Source: Diplosphaera chodatii
Taxonomy: Eukaryota > Chlorophyta > Trebouxiophyceae > Prasiolales > Stichococcaceae
DNA: 64,000 nucleotides
Direction: 5' to 3'
Assembly: GCA_032358165.1 (NCBI GenBank)
Contig: JAALGY010000057.1
Location: 2,790,001 to 2,854,000, forward strand
Both the position numbers and the translations under genes were made by a program. A model generated the notes under the pieces. It saw only the letters and a program-made list of their open reading frames with translations. It made no database searches and was not told the DNA's origin. Positions 49,025 through 61,816 of the stretch are shown here, in pieces (the stretch's first letter is position 1; every line of letters starts with the position of its first letter).

Positions 49025-52000
49025 ATGGCAGCAGCCAGCGTGTGGCGCACAGCAGCAACAGGCGTGCTAGCCAGCGGCAGCAGCTCAGAAATCGTAATCA
49101 CGGGCGACACAAGCCAAGGCGACAGAGATCAGCATCAAACAGAGGCTGTTGCGCTGCTGTGCAGGTTGGAACCGCCGCCGTGGCGGTCGTCGCACTGCTG
49201 GCAGCCTTTTCAGCTGCACCAGCGGTGAGTCCTGATCCCTTGCTACGAAGAAGGATGTTCCTCTGCTGCTGTGCTGGCATGCCAGCAACCGCCATTTCAA
49301 ACCAACAAGTCGGCTGCTGCACTGGCCGTGCCGCCATCAGCCACATGGGCGCTGCCTGCAAGCCTCTGCAATGTCCCCCTTTCAGTGCTTACACCTTCCT
49401 TACACCTTCCCAATGCCGCCTGCCTGCAGCAAGCGCAAAACATCACGGATGTGGACATCCTGAACTTCGCGCTGAACCTGGAGTACCTGGAGGCCTCCTT
49501 CTACACCTGGTGCGCTGCGATTTGCAGCACCCCTTTCAGGGAGCTGCCCCGTACTGGGTGTCGCAACAGACAGCGCAGTGCCTGCAGCAGAGTGATCTTT
49601 TTGAAGTGCGGCACACTGAGCAAGCCAGCCCAGCAGGAGCTCGTGTGGCATGGCGTGGCCATGGTGCAACTTTGACATTTGGGATGTGCACAGAGCGTGA
49701 GCGAGCCTGCTGCGCCGGCCCTGCTGAGCGTGTCTGGTGTCTACTGCAGGGCGGTCAACGGCACCAACCTGCCCGCGACGCTGCGGGGCAGCGGCGGTGG
49801 CCGCGCCATCGGCGGCCAGAAGGCCAACCTGACCGGCGAAGTGCTGGTGCGCCAGCACACCCACCCTGCATCACTCTCAAGCCTGGGGGCTCCCCAAGTC
49901 AAGCAGGCGCCTTCCCAGTGGACCATGCGCTGGGCATGACGCCGCCCTGCAGCCAAAGAATACAGAAGGCACTCAGACTGTAGAGCGGGCAGCTCCTGTG
50001 AGGACCCGCGCATGGCTTTCGCGTGCTGTGGCCCTTGGCGCACGGCACACTCACACCTTGTGCCCTCATTTGGCAGGCCTATGCTACGGAGATCGCAACC
50101 GATGAGGTGAACCACGTCAGGTTCCTGCGCGCGGCGCTGGGATCCGCCGCCGTGGCGGTGCGCGTAGTCCCACCCCCTTGTCATTTCTCTACTTGCACAG
50201 CTTTGCATCCTTATGCTGATGACTCGCTCTCTGCAGCCGCAACCTATTCCAGCGTGACTTTACAGGGCCGGCCTGCAAATTAGTCGTATGTAGCAGTGAA
50301 GACTGCAGGGGTAGTGCAGCTGTTGTGCTGATTCCTTATGTGGCGCCTGCAGATGCCCCAGCTCAACATCGGCAGCGCATTTGCCACCGCCGCCAACGCC
50401 GCCTTCAACACCACGCTGCCTGCGCCCTTCAACCCGTGCGTGACCCCAGAAACCACAACTGCCTTCCCATCCGCTGTGGCTGACATGCTGGCCGAATGCT
50501 GAGAACATATGCAGCCTGGTTTCGGCCTGCGCAGTCAGAGTTATCATATCTGGTTACCTTGAGCTGCAAACACCAGGACCAGCGCTGGTGGCTGTTCAAA
50601 GGTGGGTCGTACCCATATCTAGATAACCCCCAGCAGGCAATTGACCGTATTCTTCCCCTACCTGCAGCTACGCCAACGACCTGTTCTTCATGCACGGCGC
50701 CTTCATCTTTGAGGACGTGGGTGTGACCGCCTACAAGGTGCGCTGGCGCTGGAGCTCTCTGCCTGCCCTGTAGACAAGTTTGCCAGGCGCCAAGCCTACC
50801 CTGACCGAAGGCGAGGACTAGCTGCGTCGCCCAAAGGGCTTTTCAATCCGCCTAGTCAGATGCTGGAGACAATGCAGGACGCTGAGCCGCTGTTTTGTGT
50901 ACCATTCGCAGGGCGCAGCCGCCCTGATCACCACCCCCGCCTACCTGACCGCCGCCGCTGGCATCCTTGCTGTGGAGGCCTACCACGCTGGTGAGGCTGG
51001 TTGTTACACATGACAGATCTACAGCATCTTGCCCAGCAGCATCTGCGTAGCAGCGACATGGCGACCACGCCGTACTGCGAGCCTGCGTGTCATATCAGGA
51101 TGCGTACAACAGCAACTGGAATGCTCTCTGCTCTGGCTCAGTCGATTTCGTCGAATGTGACAGGTGTGGTGCGCAACTACCTGTACCAGAACGCCAATGT
51201 GACGGTGGAGGTGTACGGCGTGAACGTGTCCACCATCGTTGACGTGAGAGTCCCCACACCCTGACAGAGTATAGGCCCAACCCCTTGAAACTCGCCGCTG
51301 CATCACATGCACGTGCCACTGTCTTGGCGCTTCTCAGTGCCAAGCCTCAGCAGCAGGGCCTCTCCAGGTGTGCTGCTCAAGATGCCAGCAAGTTGCGGCA
51401 GCAGGGAGCAGTGGTGTTGATGAGCAGCAGCGCTGACCCAACCCCTGTGTCCTGCTTGGTGTCTGCAGAACATCGCGGCGCTGCGGTCATCAGCGTCCGG
51501 CCTGCCTGAGGACATGCCCAACGACTTTGGCGTGATCGTCAACGGCAGGTCCCGCCTGGTGAGCCGCAGCACATTTGTTGCAGGGTGTCTAGATGTACCA
51601 AATGGTTCTTCAGCGGTACCTCCCGCCTAGTGAGCCATTGCACGATGTCTGGACGTCTGGAAGTTGTTCCTTCCATTGAGGCCGCTTTGTGGGAGGCTGC
51701 TGAATGCGTGACGCGCAGCCATGTCCTGCCGCTGGCCATGCAGCAGGCAGCGTCGGCGCTGCCGCAATGTGTGGTGGCTCCGGCCCCTCCGGAAGCATGT
51801 CACCCATTGGCAGACCCCTGCTGCCCGTGCACCCCTGCCTGGCGCTGACGGGTGCGCGCCCCCCGCAGGTGCCCACCGACGCCAACGGCATCGTGTACAG
51901 CCGCACCCCAGCCCAGGTGATATCCATCGTGACGCTGGGCAACGCGAACGGCACCGGCGGCTTCTTCCCCCAGGGCCTGAACGGCAACATCAAGTGCGGT

Positions 52001-52845
52001 TTTGACTGAACGCACTCATTGTCGATGTCGATGCAACCATCTTTGGTGTCGATGTGTCAGGCCAGTAGCCATCATGCCTGGCTGTTGGCCGTGTCATCTG
52101 CGTGAGGGGTCGTGGGGGAATGCAGCGCCTGCAGCGCAAGGGCTTCTGCAAGCAGCCCAGCAGTTGCACCCCTCATGAGGCCCCAGCCGTGCTGCAGAAC
52201 AGCGGAGCTGCACAGCAGGAGGTGCTGAACCTGTCTTTTCCCACCCTGCAGCGCCACGCTGGCGGCCAGCGACTCGGTGACGGTGGGCGACTCGACGCCC
52301 GCCGGCATGACGCCCATCAACGTCGGCACCGGCGCCGCCGCCCCCGCGGCCGCCCCCAGTGCGTCCCTGCTCATCACCCTGCTGTCCCTCTGTATCACCA
52401 TCACCCAAGCGTTGTGATGGTGTACAACATGCGGCCTGTGGGTCAGCTGCCTCAATGCATCGGGCGCCGGGACGGGCTGCCTGTGCGCATGGTGGGCTGC
52501 TGGCTCACTGGCTGCTGCCGCCTGCTGTGCTGTAGCTGCACTGCATGCCATCATTACGAGCTCGGCGTCGGACGGCCCTTGGATTGGGTGACGAGCAGAT
52601 GACGTTGCAGTGCTGTCAAAGATGCTGATCTGGCTGCATGTGGCACTGCAGGCGATGATGACTCGCCGGCCGGCACCCCCGAGGACAGCGACTCCCCCGC
52701 CGGCACCCCCGAGGATGCCGCTGCCGCCGGGACCCCCGGCGCCGCCCCCGCGCCTGCCCCCCAGAGCAGCGTGCTGGGCGCCAGCATGTCGGCGGCCGCG
52801 CTGTTCGCAGCCGTCGCCGCCGGCGCCACGCTGCTGCTGGCATAG
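49025..52845 (+). CDS. Desiccation-related protein (PCC13-62-like), ferritin-like, probable GPI-anchored
   Basis: About thirteen short exons. The start exon is tiny (ATG 49025, MAAAS... to a GT donor). It joins 49164-49223 to give a signal peptide with core [20 protein letters not shown]. The ferritin-like domain is spread over the next exons: [27 protein letters not shown] (49431), [20 protein letters not shown] (49750), [20 protein letters not shown] (50078), [19 protein letters not shown] (50353), [20 protein letters not shown] (50670), [20 protein letters not shown] (50920), and [20 protein letters not shown] (51163). Then come [20 protein letters not shown] and a Gly-rich [14 protein letters not shown]. 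The tail has SPAGTPED repeats and ends in a hydrophobic [20 protein letters not shown] typical of a GPI signal. Plant homologues accumulate on drying. The metal-binding function is unproven, and the choice of first exon is uncertain. Confidence 0.88.
51590..51635 (+). repeat. Partial duplicate of an exon/intron junction in the desiccation-related gene
   Basis: TCCCGCCTAGTGAGCC followed by GATGTCTGGACGTC at about 51621-51653 repeats TCCCGCCTGGTGAGCC plus GGTGTCTAGATGTAC at 51548-51598, the end of the exon encoding VNGRSRL and its GTGAGC donor. The second copy lies inside the intron and has lost the donor-proximal sequence identity (CTAGTGAGCC). Confidence 0.65.
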
Positions 52846-53908
52846 GCTTGTCGATAGGATTTGTAAAGGGAAGCAAGTCGTATGCGTAGCCCTGCGCCCC
52901 GGGCTGGGAGGCTGTGCAGCGGCAGCTGGTAGGCCGCTTGCGGTGTTGCTGCTGCCGGGAGGGGACAACACACAAAGGGGACAGGTTTCAGTCAGTGCGC
53001 TGGGTGGTCGGCTAGTGTGGAGAATGCTCGTACTCGCATGGCATGCACAGCCAGTCTATGGCAGATGCTGCAGAGGGCAGCGCATTAAGTAATAATCATT
53101 GCACCGGGCGGGGTGATGACGGCCGGTGCAGCATTTGCTCGTGATCCCGAGGATGGTGCAGAGTCTAATCACGGGTGTTTGCAAGCCCCACCTGGATTTT
53201 GGGTGCCGCTCATAACTGACAATTCTTTTACAACGTCGGCACTGCTGCCTGTCTTTTCCGCCTATGGTGTCATGGTAATGCAAAAAGTAGAGCAGCTGTA
53301 TCGTTCATGCATCGTCGACCGGACATCGCCAGACACATGAGTGCTTCTGTTGGCATCCAGACTGGTACATCCAGGGCGTGCACCATATATGGTCGGCACA
53401 TCAGGGCACAGTGCAACAGTCGGCTGGCACCCTGGCAGCCTGCAATTTGTGCAGCAAACCCCAGCCTCGATACTGCTGACGTGGACCAGGTTTGCATTCT
53501 GCAAGTGCAGGGCCTGTGTGCCATTGCTACAGTTGCTAAGCGTTGATACGAGCGCCGCAAACCATCCTATCTTGCGATCCGAGGCGGTAGATCGCCTGTC
53601 GCAGGTTGCATAAGCGATTTGGTGAGGTACAATCAGACAGTGGCATGCTCTTCAGCGCGGGACGCCTGCTGCAGATCTGCAGAGCGCCTCGTCTGCAGCT
53701 GCAGCACGTCAGACTGTGCACGCAGGGTGTGGAGCATGCACACTTGCGGGACGTTGACGCAGTGCTGTCCAATCTGGTGCGGTGCTGCTGATGCACATCT
53801 TGCGGTCGCCCTGTCCAACACAACTCGCATTACTTGCGAAATTCCAACTAGCCACGACGAAGCAACCTGTGCAGGAAGCCCACGCGTATTGAATCGTGTG
53901 CGCCACAC
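52846..53908. other. Intergenic region, no recognised gene
   Basis: About 1.06 kb between the desiccation-related stop codon and the small gene at 53909. It should hold a 3' UTR and a promoter. No homology or repeat was recognised. Confidence 0.5.
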
Positions 53909-54873
53909 ATGTCACAGGAGGAGGCTCTGGACAACGCTACCTATATTCACGACTCAGCCCAGCAGGTATGCTGCCAGATACCGTTGTCACAAGCACACAT
54001 GGCCAGCACGAGCACGAAAGCTGAGGACCTGCCGTCTGCATAGGAGCCAGGCAGCTGCTCAGGCACAGTTGCTGCACGGACCAGCACGGCGCATGCCACC
54101 ATGGGCAGAGCAATACTTGATGCTGCGCACCTCCTGGATGAATGCGCAGGCGATGCTGGAGGCGGACCCCACGATGCGGGAGCCGCGGAACAGCTACCTG
54201 GCACGGTACCAGACGTACGCCCGGGACGAGGTGGACAGGGCGCTGTCGGCATATGATCAGCTACGCAGCAGGCTGGGTGAGATGTGTATGACTGCCCATC
54301 GCACACGACGCTGTGTGCAGCATCCACCACAAGCTGTGGCAGCGGCTCTTGCGAAACGTTGCCGCCACTGTCCTCTGAGCTGGTGGGCAGCCCTCGCTCG
54401 GTAGTGATCATCTCTGAGACAATACCGATTCTGAAGCAGCTGACCTCTATTTGCTGCAGGGCCGGACGAGCTGCAGCGGGTGGAGCGGCGCGACGGCATG
54501 CGGCTGCTGCGGGCGGCGGCGCAGTCCATGCTGCTGCGCGACAACCTGAACGCTTCGCTGCGGTGCGCCTTCCTGCTTCCAGCGTGGCCGCTGCTGCCGC
54601 ACCCCCGTGCCTGCCGCACCCGCAGCTCTGCCTGTGGCCCGACAGTCAGCGGGACGCCTGCACAGCCTGCTGTCGGCTTGGTAATGGCTTCACTGGATAC
54701 TGTGGGCACTAGTTGGAATGTTGTGCTCTGCTGCGTGATGACCAGCATCCAACGAACTGGGTGAGGTTGGTCCAGGCGACAGCACTCTGCGGTCTGCTGA
54801 CACGGTGTGCGGCGGTGGCTGCAGGAAGACGTCAGACAAGCTGCGGCTGAACCAGGCGACGTGTGCTGATTGA
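53909..54873 (+). CDS. Hypothetical 111-residue protein
   Basis: Not recognised. Four exons close exactly in phase: 53909-53965, 54150-54276, 54460-54562, 54825-54873, all with GT-AG borders and TGCAG/GCGCAG acceptors. The protein begins MSQEEALDNATYIHDSAQQA and continues with charged, helix-favouring sequence (RNSYLARYQTYARDEVDRAL, SAYDQLRSRLGPDELQRVER). It ends KTSDKLRLNQATCAD. No signal peptide or membrane segment; probably an all-helical soluble protein, possibly a small complex subunit. Convergent with the phosphatase gene. The coherent phasing of three introns is the main evidence that it is real. Confidence 0.7.
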
Positions 54874-55504
54874 TGTGTGCTGCTGCGGCGAGCGGGGCTG
54901 CAGCACAGCGCAGAAGCTTGCCTGCTGTCAGATGCAACCTGTCAGGCTGTTAGCGGCAATGCGCAGCATCAAGACGCCACTGCTGTTGTACAACAACCGA
55001 GTCATAAGGATGCGAAATTGCTGCACTGCCCCACAGCAACGCCTCTGTGGTGCAGCGCTGCGGTTTTCATATCACATGATTGAACTGTGTTTTATTGTAT
55101 GTTTTTCGTTCTGGACATTCAGCTCAGAACCAGACAGAAGTGATGAGTGTGCGGTGGTACTAGTGTTGATCATGTAGCAATCACTGTGCACGTACCCATC
55201 GGAGGTGTCACACATCCTGCGCACATCAGTTCGGCATTACAATAGTCACTCCCATGATTGCAGTATGGTCTATGAGACCCTCTTACAACAGCTGAGCACA
55301 GGAACGGCTGCTGTCGTTGCCGGTACGGTGTAGAACATAAGCGAGGATCAACAATGCATGGCCTAGCTTTTCCTGTATCACTGCTGGGCAGGATCTCAAG
55401 CAACAGTGCTCTAGTGCGTGAGGGTGCAATACAGCTTCTGCAGCTTGTGGTCAACCTGGGGATGTCACCCCCAGCTTGCTGCTGCCGATGGTCCAGCGGC
55501 AGGC
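54874..55504. other. Convergent intergenic region
   Basis: Holds the 3' ends of the hypothetical gene and the phosphatase gene. A T-rich stretch at 55070-55115 and the AATAGTC/TTGTA words may be polyadenylation signals. No gene seen. Confidence 0.45.
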
Positions 55505-58500
55505 TCAGCCGGTGCCGGTGCCGGCAGAGGCAGTGGCTGTCTCGCCGGCATCGTAGCGCGGCTGCTTGGCGGGCGCGGGGGCGGTGCTGGCGGCCTTGGC
55601 GGGCACCTTGGCGGGGGCCTCGGCGGGGGCGGGGGACACGGGCGGGTACTTGGCACGGCCGGCGCCCACGGACTTCGCAGATGGACTCAGCGGCGGCGGC
55701 TGCTGCCGCTTGTTGGGGCACCTGCAGCACCCGGCGTAGCCATGAGGTCAATGGGGCTGTCGAGGGTCATGAGCTGGTTCAGAAAGGCCGCAGGAGGCTG
55801 TGCCTTAAGCATGCAGCACGCCAGCGAAAGGTTAAGCATGGAGCGGATGCGCAGGTGCTCAGCACAAGCAAGTATCAGTGGACAACTTGCGCGCACCCGT
55901 CAATGAGGCGCTCGATGTAGACTGTGTCGGCGTAGGTGGAGACGCCGTCCTGGTTGCGGTTCCAGGACCATTGTGCGTGCGTCTGGTTCAGGATGTCCAG
56001 CACGCCGTGCCCAAAGCTGGGCTCCCTGCAACTCGTTGCGCATGCGCATCATGTGTCTGGCAGGGGCTACGTCATGACGGCCGGTGCTCGTTTGGTAACC
56101 TCGTTACCAAATAAATGCGCGGTCATCGTCTGAGGTCGTGAACCCCTCTGATGAGGGCTGTGATGTGAGAGGGTAGCACCACACAGGCTCTTCGTGCACG
56201 TACACCCCGTCATGCTGACACTGGTGCCCTGGCAGCGCACCTGTAGGCGGACCATTCGGGCTGGTCGGGCGGGCAGTAGGTCTCGTTGCCCTCGATGTCG
56301 AAGAAGGAGGGGCAGAACTCTGCACACGCAAGTAGAGGGTTGTCCAAGAAACATTTGTCGGCAGCCAGCAGCGACGGAACGCACAGCGCATCATTTGCGT
56401 AGGCTATGCTGCAGCAGGGCAAGGATTCCGGAGGCATACTCAACGATTTTGCTGGCATTGCAGATGCACTTTGACATGAGCCACAGCTGCATGTCTTTGT
56501 CACGGACCTGGCTGGTACCACGGCTGCTTGTGTGTGCCGCCGGGGACTGGGCACGCCTACAGCATGCAGCGCTGCACAAATGGTGTCACTCAGAACCAGG
56601 GTTCTGGTGTCTACTTGTCGCGGCAGCAGATAGAACCTGGATACTAGGACCGCAGCAAGCAAGAGCAGCGACAAGATTCTTGCAATGGCATGGCATAGGG
56701 TCGTGCCCACAATGCAGACCGCAGCAGTGTAGTTGACGAAGGTCGTGTTGAGCTGCTCGGTGTTCCCTGTACGTACGGCGCAGCATGACGATATGAGCTT
56801 GTCAAGACCAACGTGGTGCAGCGCCACACTGGGCTGCTGAGTAAATCAGACAAGCCTCACAGACGGCTATCTGCATGCTACTCCCACAGCAGTTGAATGA
56901 AAGTCTGCAGTACCGCACCTCCGTCGCCGATGGTGATGTAGGTGGTGCCGCAGCCATTCAGCTCGTAGTTGTACACTGGTTGGCTGCGCTCGTACGCTGC
57001 AAACACGAAGGCGCATATGGGTGTCAACACTGGGTCCGTACGCATATCATAAGGCTAGGCAACAACCACTGACATGCTGATGTCTGCACGCATAGCTGTA
57101 GCCTGCTGGTAGGCCACAACACTCGACCACGACGACTGCTGTTGCTTTGGTCAGTTGGTCAACGACAACAGTGCTGGATACTCATCAGCTGTCAGCTGCC
57201 GGCATGCAGTGGCTCTCGACGCAGCGCTGCAACAGTCTAGCTGGACGGACGTCTCACTCCGTCTGCATGTGTTGCAGTGGTGAGGCTGACAGCGCACCAT
57301 GCACATGCCCGCTGAAGGCGGCGTCGACACCGTACTCGAAGAACAGCGGCTCGTACACCTGCCGGAAGCACTCGTTCTCCTGTGCAGCCACGATCATGCA
57401 ACCATCATCAGCAAGTGCACCGTACGCCAAGGCTATGAACGTGCACTGGCAGACCTCTGTCCTGAGGGACTGCCGGACAGGTTGCCCGGACACACATGTC
57501 ATCGATAGCATGTGCAAGTTGCATGCTGCTGCCGCTAGGGCACAGCAAAGATGGCTGGAAGGCCGCACAGCACCTTGTAGTGCGTCAGGTAGGTGTTGAA
57601 CACCGGGGCATGGAATGCTGCAGAGGTCCACACAGCACAAAGGTCAGTATCCCGTTATCTGCAGAAAACTGCATGGTGCGCTTCCGCACCAGCCCTTACA
57701 GATATGCCTTGCTTGTCAGTTGGAGAAGAGTACTGGAAGGTATACATGGCGGCCAAAGTGCCTGAGCGAGTACTGCAGGAGTGCCGCCTCCTGCGCAAAA
57801 CCAAAGCTGCAAAAGCCACCGCTGCTGGACTCACTTGCAATGAGCCAGGGTGTGCGCTGGCGGTCGAAGTTGTTCTTCAGGTCGTTCAGTAGCCAAGCAT
57901 ACTGCGCACAGCCTCAGTATAAGGGACATGGATCTGGGAGTCGTTGGCAGGCTTGGCTCATCGCACACACATTTGCCAGCCTTCTCTGCCGTGACGCTGT
58001 ACATGCTGGCAGGTGGCATGGTGCAGAGGCTTGTGTATTCGGTGCAAACCTGTGGGCTGTCCTGGAAGAAGGCTGTAGGATGCCATGCAAGGAGCACACA
58101 GCAGTCAGCGTGGCTAGCTGTGACATCCGCGAAAACCTAGTATGAGGCTGCAGGCTGTGTGTCGTACGACAAAGCACACGACGCATCAACTCTGGGAGCT
58201 AGCTCACGGATGTAGCTGCTAAGCACCAACACGTGTGCAGGCCCCATCTGCAGCATACTTGAGCATCAGACAGCGGTGACTGTTGCACGGGTCTCACACC
58301 CCAAGTTTGATCCCAGTGCAACACTCCAACAGGGATGAATGCTTACTTCCAGGCTGAAGTACTGGTTCGTCGGCGATCCTGCAGCCAGGACCCAGGAGCT
58401 TTGCGTTCTGCACTGTCTAGTAAGGACCAGCGCTCAGCGGCATCTGGTCAAAGGACACATGTAATTCCAGGCAGACCTTGCATCTGCAGAACAGCTCACC

Positions 58501-61500
58501 TGACACCGTGTTGCCCATTGGGTAGCGGTGTGAGTATGAGGCGAACTTGGTGCCGTCTGACTGATACTCTGCAAGGAAGGTGCAAATGTTGAAACCTTGA
58601 CAACATGGAAACAGTGCATTCAGGTCGCCGTGCTGCCCAGCCCATAGCCCATTGTGACTGGGCCACTGGACGGGAGTGTGTTAACGCAGTGGGTGTCCTC
58701 TGGCACCGCTGGCTGACAAGCAGATACAGCGCAGCAGTGCTGTCTGCATCTGCGCACCAATCTCATGGTTGCCAGGCACAGTCACCAGCGGCACCTGCAA
58801 AACATACACCCCAGGAGCTCTTGTGCCATTGCAATAATCACATTGCATACTAGGCCTGGCAGGAGCAACACGCCTGGAGCTCTGCAAAGGTACAGCTGCA
58901 TAGGGCAGCAGGCAGAGACCTTCGAGAACAGCAGCTCAGTGAAGCGGCCCCAGGCATCCCACCGCTGCTGGTTGGTCACATTCAGGTCCGCCGTGTACAG
59001 CAGCAGCGAGTCCTGCACATGCATGACAACTCTCCTTCTCAGTTCTCAGTTACATCAAGGGCAGCGACATGAGTTCTGTATGGTTTGAAGCCCTTAACCC
59101 TGTGTGCAGGGCCCGCACGAGAGCACGGATTGACTGTTGCGCTCAGGCAGCATGAGATGTAGGGGACCCACATTGGTGTAGTGCTCGTCAGCGTACACCT
59201 GGTCACCTGCTTCGATGACAACAGCAAAATCATAGCTCCAATGACGCCACCAGTGCTTTCAACAGAACTGCATCAGCACGAGGTGCGCTCTACAGCTGTG
59301 GCTGCCTGCTGCATGCAGTACCGATGTGCAGGACGACTGTGGGCTTTGACGCTGCCAGGTGGTCCAGGGTGGTTGAGGAGTTTGCGGTGTCGCCCAAGTC
59401 AGCTATCTGCACATCGATGGTAATGCATATCAATCGTCCACCATGATAGCGGTCATTCGCCTTGCCCCAAATGTTGTCCAGTTTGCAAACACAACTTGCA
59501 GATGCTCTGACAACACATACACTCCAGTGTAACTGGGTCAGCAGGGAGACGAGAGCGCCGATCATTGTTACCAGGCCGATGGGAAAAGGAAAGGTGGACG
59601 GCCCAACAAGCGGCAGGGTCTTGACGTGGTACACCTTGCTGCTGAAGATGCCGGTGGTGGCGTCCCCGACCTGTGTAGCACCGGCCTACAATGTCTTGCT
59701 TTCAGCTGTGATGCATGGCTGCGCTGCCAGCCACTGACACGCACTGCTGCTGTCAACTTATGTGCAGTGCGCAGCAGCAGTGACTGATGCAAGCTAATCG
59801 AAGGGTTCACAATCCTGACCGCAACGACAATGCTAGACAGGATGCACAGCTTGGGATGACGGGGCACTCGCCTGGTAGTCGTACTCGGTGTCGGGCTCCA
59901 GACCAGGCATGTACGCCGTGTTGATGATGCCGGAGGTGTAGTTCAGCGTCTGCATGGTAGGCAACACACAGATCGTGCAAAGTTTTTGAATGCCGCCCCC
60001 ACAGCATACATGAGGAGACACAGTGAATGGGCACAAGCCACATGAAGGCAGGGGCGGGGCGCATGCCGCGTGACAGCGCTGGGCCTGCATATATACATAC
60101 CGGGTCGGAGCTGGTGTAGTCAGGGTTCCCGAAGTAGAACTGCTTGTATGCCTGCAGGCCAGCCGCCACGCCGATTGTCATTGCAGCCGTGGGTGCATGT
60201 ATGGATCCTGCACACTCCCAGCAGGTGCGCGCAACACAAGCAGTTGTGCAGCTGCAAGGCAAGCTGCGCAGGAGCACTGTGCCACAGCTTACAGCATCCG
60301 CTTTGGACGATCCAATGAAACAGTGCCCACCGATGCCGATCCAGCGCTCTTCTGGTAGGGTCGGCTGCGGCCCTTCCCAGCAGCAGTCGGCCTGTAGCGC
60401 ACCTGCAGTGATCGACCCCGCCACATCGTCTGCCAGGGCCGCAGACTGCTGCCACGCACTGCAGGTTGCTGGTAACATGCGCTGTGCAGGACCCCACCTA
60501 CCCTCCACTACTATCAGGTGCACCTGGCCGTCGGCAGTGCTCGTGTCGGGCAGCTGTGGGTCAGGGCCGATGTCAGGCTGCCCTGTGACCCACGTCACCA
60601 GCAGTGTGCAGGGATCCACGTAGGCGACGTGCACCTGCAGCCATCATCAGGGGGCACGTGTTTCCACATGCTTGTATCAGAAGGCGCAGACGTGACAGTA
60701 GACAGCTTGCATGGCTGGGGAAAGCAGATTGTGCTGCAGCTGCTACTGCCTGGAAAAGAGCCATGAGTGGAGAGGGGAGCAATATGCAGGACTGCAGGTA
60801 ACCAATGTACAACACTGTAAATGGTGAGTCAAGGGTCAACAGATGGCAGGCTGCAGTCTGAGACTGACGGCATCCAGCAGGTGATCTATTTCCTATCTGT
60901 ATGAGAGTACGTAGCCAAAGCCTGAAAAGGGCTTATCACCTGTTCGGGCTCGTCAGGAGGCGTGCTGCGCGCCAGCCGCGGGTCAGACAGCGGCAGGGAG
61001 CTAGTCCCCTGGCGCACATTGAGGTGTTTGTTGCAGCCTGTCAATGGGCCTTCCAGAGCATTCACACTGACACAGGTGCATGGGGCACACTGCTCACTGT
61101 CGATGCATCCTCACCTTCCGGTTACCAAAGGCGGTCTGCAGAGCATCCAGAGATGGCGTCAGCACAAGGACCGTCTCCGCAGGTCTACACGCCTATGTAG
61201 TCCAGGAGCAGCAGGTAACGCCTGCTGCACCTTGTTGAAAGGCACTGTCTTCGGCAGGCTGAAGACGTCCGGCTCCTGCTGCTGCGTCACCAGCGGGGTG
61301 ATTATGAGCTGCGCAGCACACAAGGCCATATGTGGTGGGTGTGTGCAATTCAACGTCAGAGACCAGCAAAAGCCGCATGCGGTTGGTGCCATGATTGGCA
61401 GCACTTGAGTCATGTCTGCATGCATGCACAGGGCTGGGCGCGCCAGATGCAGCGCAGCCCTGCGTGCTGCTGGCATTCTGGCATCGGCATCAACCATTGC

Positions 61501-61816
61501 TACCTGGACCAATAGCACTGCTGCAGATACATCATCTTGCAATCTGTGCAACAAAGAGTTCCTGCATGCAGCCGTCGTACGTGCACGCCTCGTGCTTGCT
61601 TGCTGGTACCGCCGATGCGTGCGATGCTCCCTGGCCAACGAAAGCTGTCGAGTGCATTCCTGGTGCTGCAATGGTAGGTTTTCCCCTGTCAACACAGCGA
61701 CCTTTGCGGCGGTACCTGGCCGTCCTACTCACCTGGCGGCCGTGACCCACGGCTTGGACGACGGCGGGCCCTGAGGCGACCGCCGACAGCAATGCCAGAG
61801 CCAGCGCGAGGCTCAT
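55505..61816 (-). CDS. Purple acid phosphatase (plant-type metallophosphoesterase)
   Basis: Secreted or vacuolar Fe/Zn or Fe/Mn phosphatase that releases phosphate from monoesters. Roughly 18-20 exons. Signal peptide [20 protein letters not shown] (61816). The N-terminal FN3-like domain includes [20 protein letters not shown] (60625), [11 protein letters not shown] (60405), [11 protein letters not shown] (60130) and [14 protein letters not shown] (59915). Metal-binding motifs in order: ADLGDT (59405), GDQVYAD (59205), VTVPGNHE (58795), LIA joined to [14 protein letters not shown] (about 57825 to 57625) and AFSGHVHG (57318). Other exons: [16 protein letters not shown] (58980), [15 protein letters not shown] (58545), [20 protein letters not shown] (57380), [19 protein letters not shown] (56980), [20 protein letters not shown] (56015). 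All five family blocks are present. The last exon encodes an unusual Pro/Ala-rich tail ([20 protein letters not shown]...) ending AGTGTG. Possibly phosphate-starvation inducible, as in relatives, but no promoter evidence. Confidence 0.92.
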
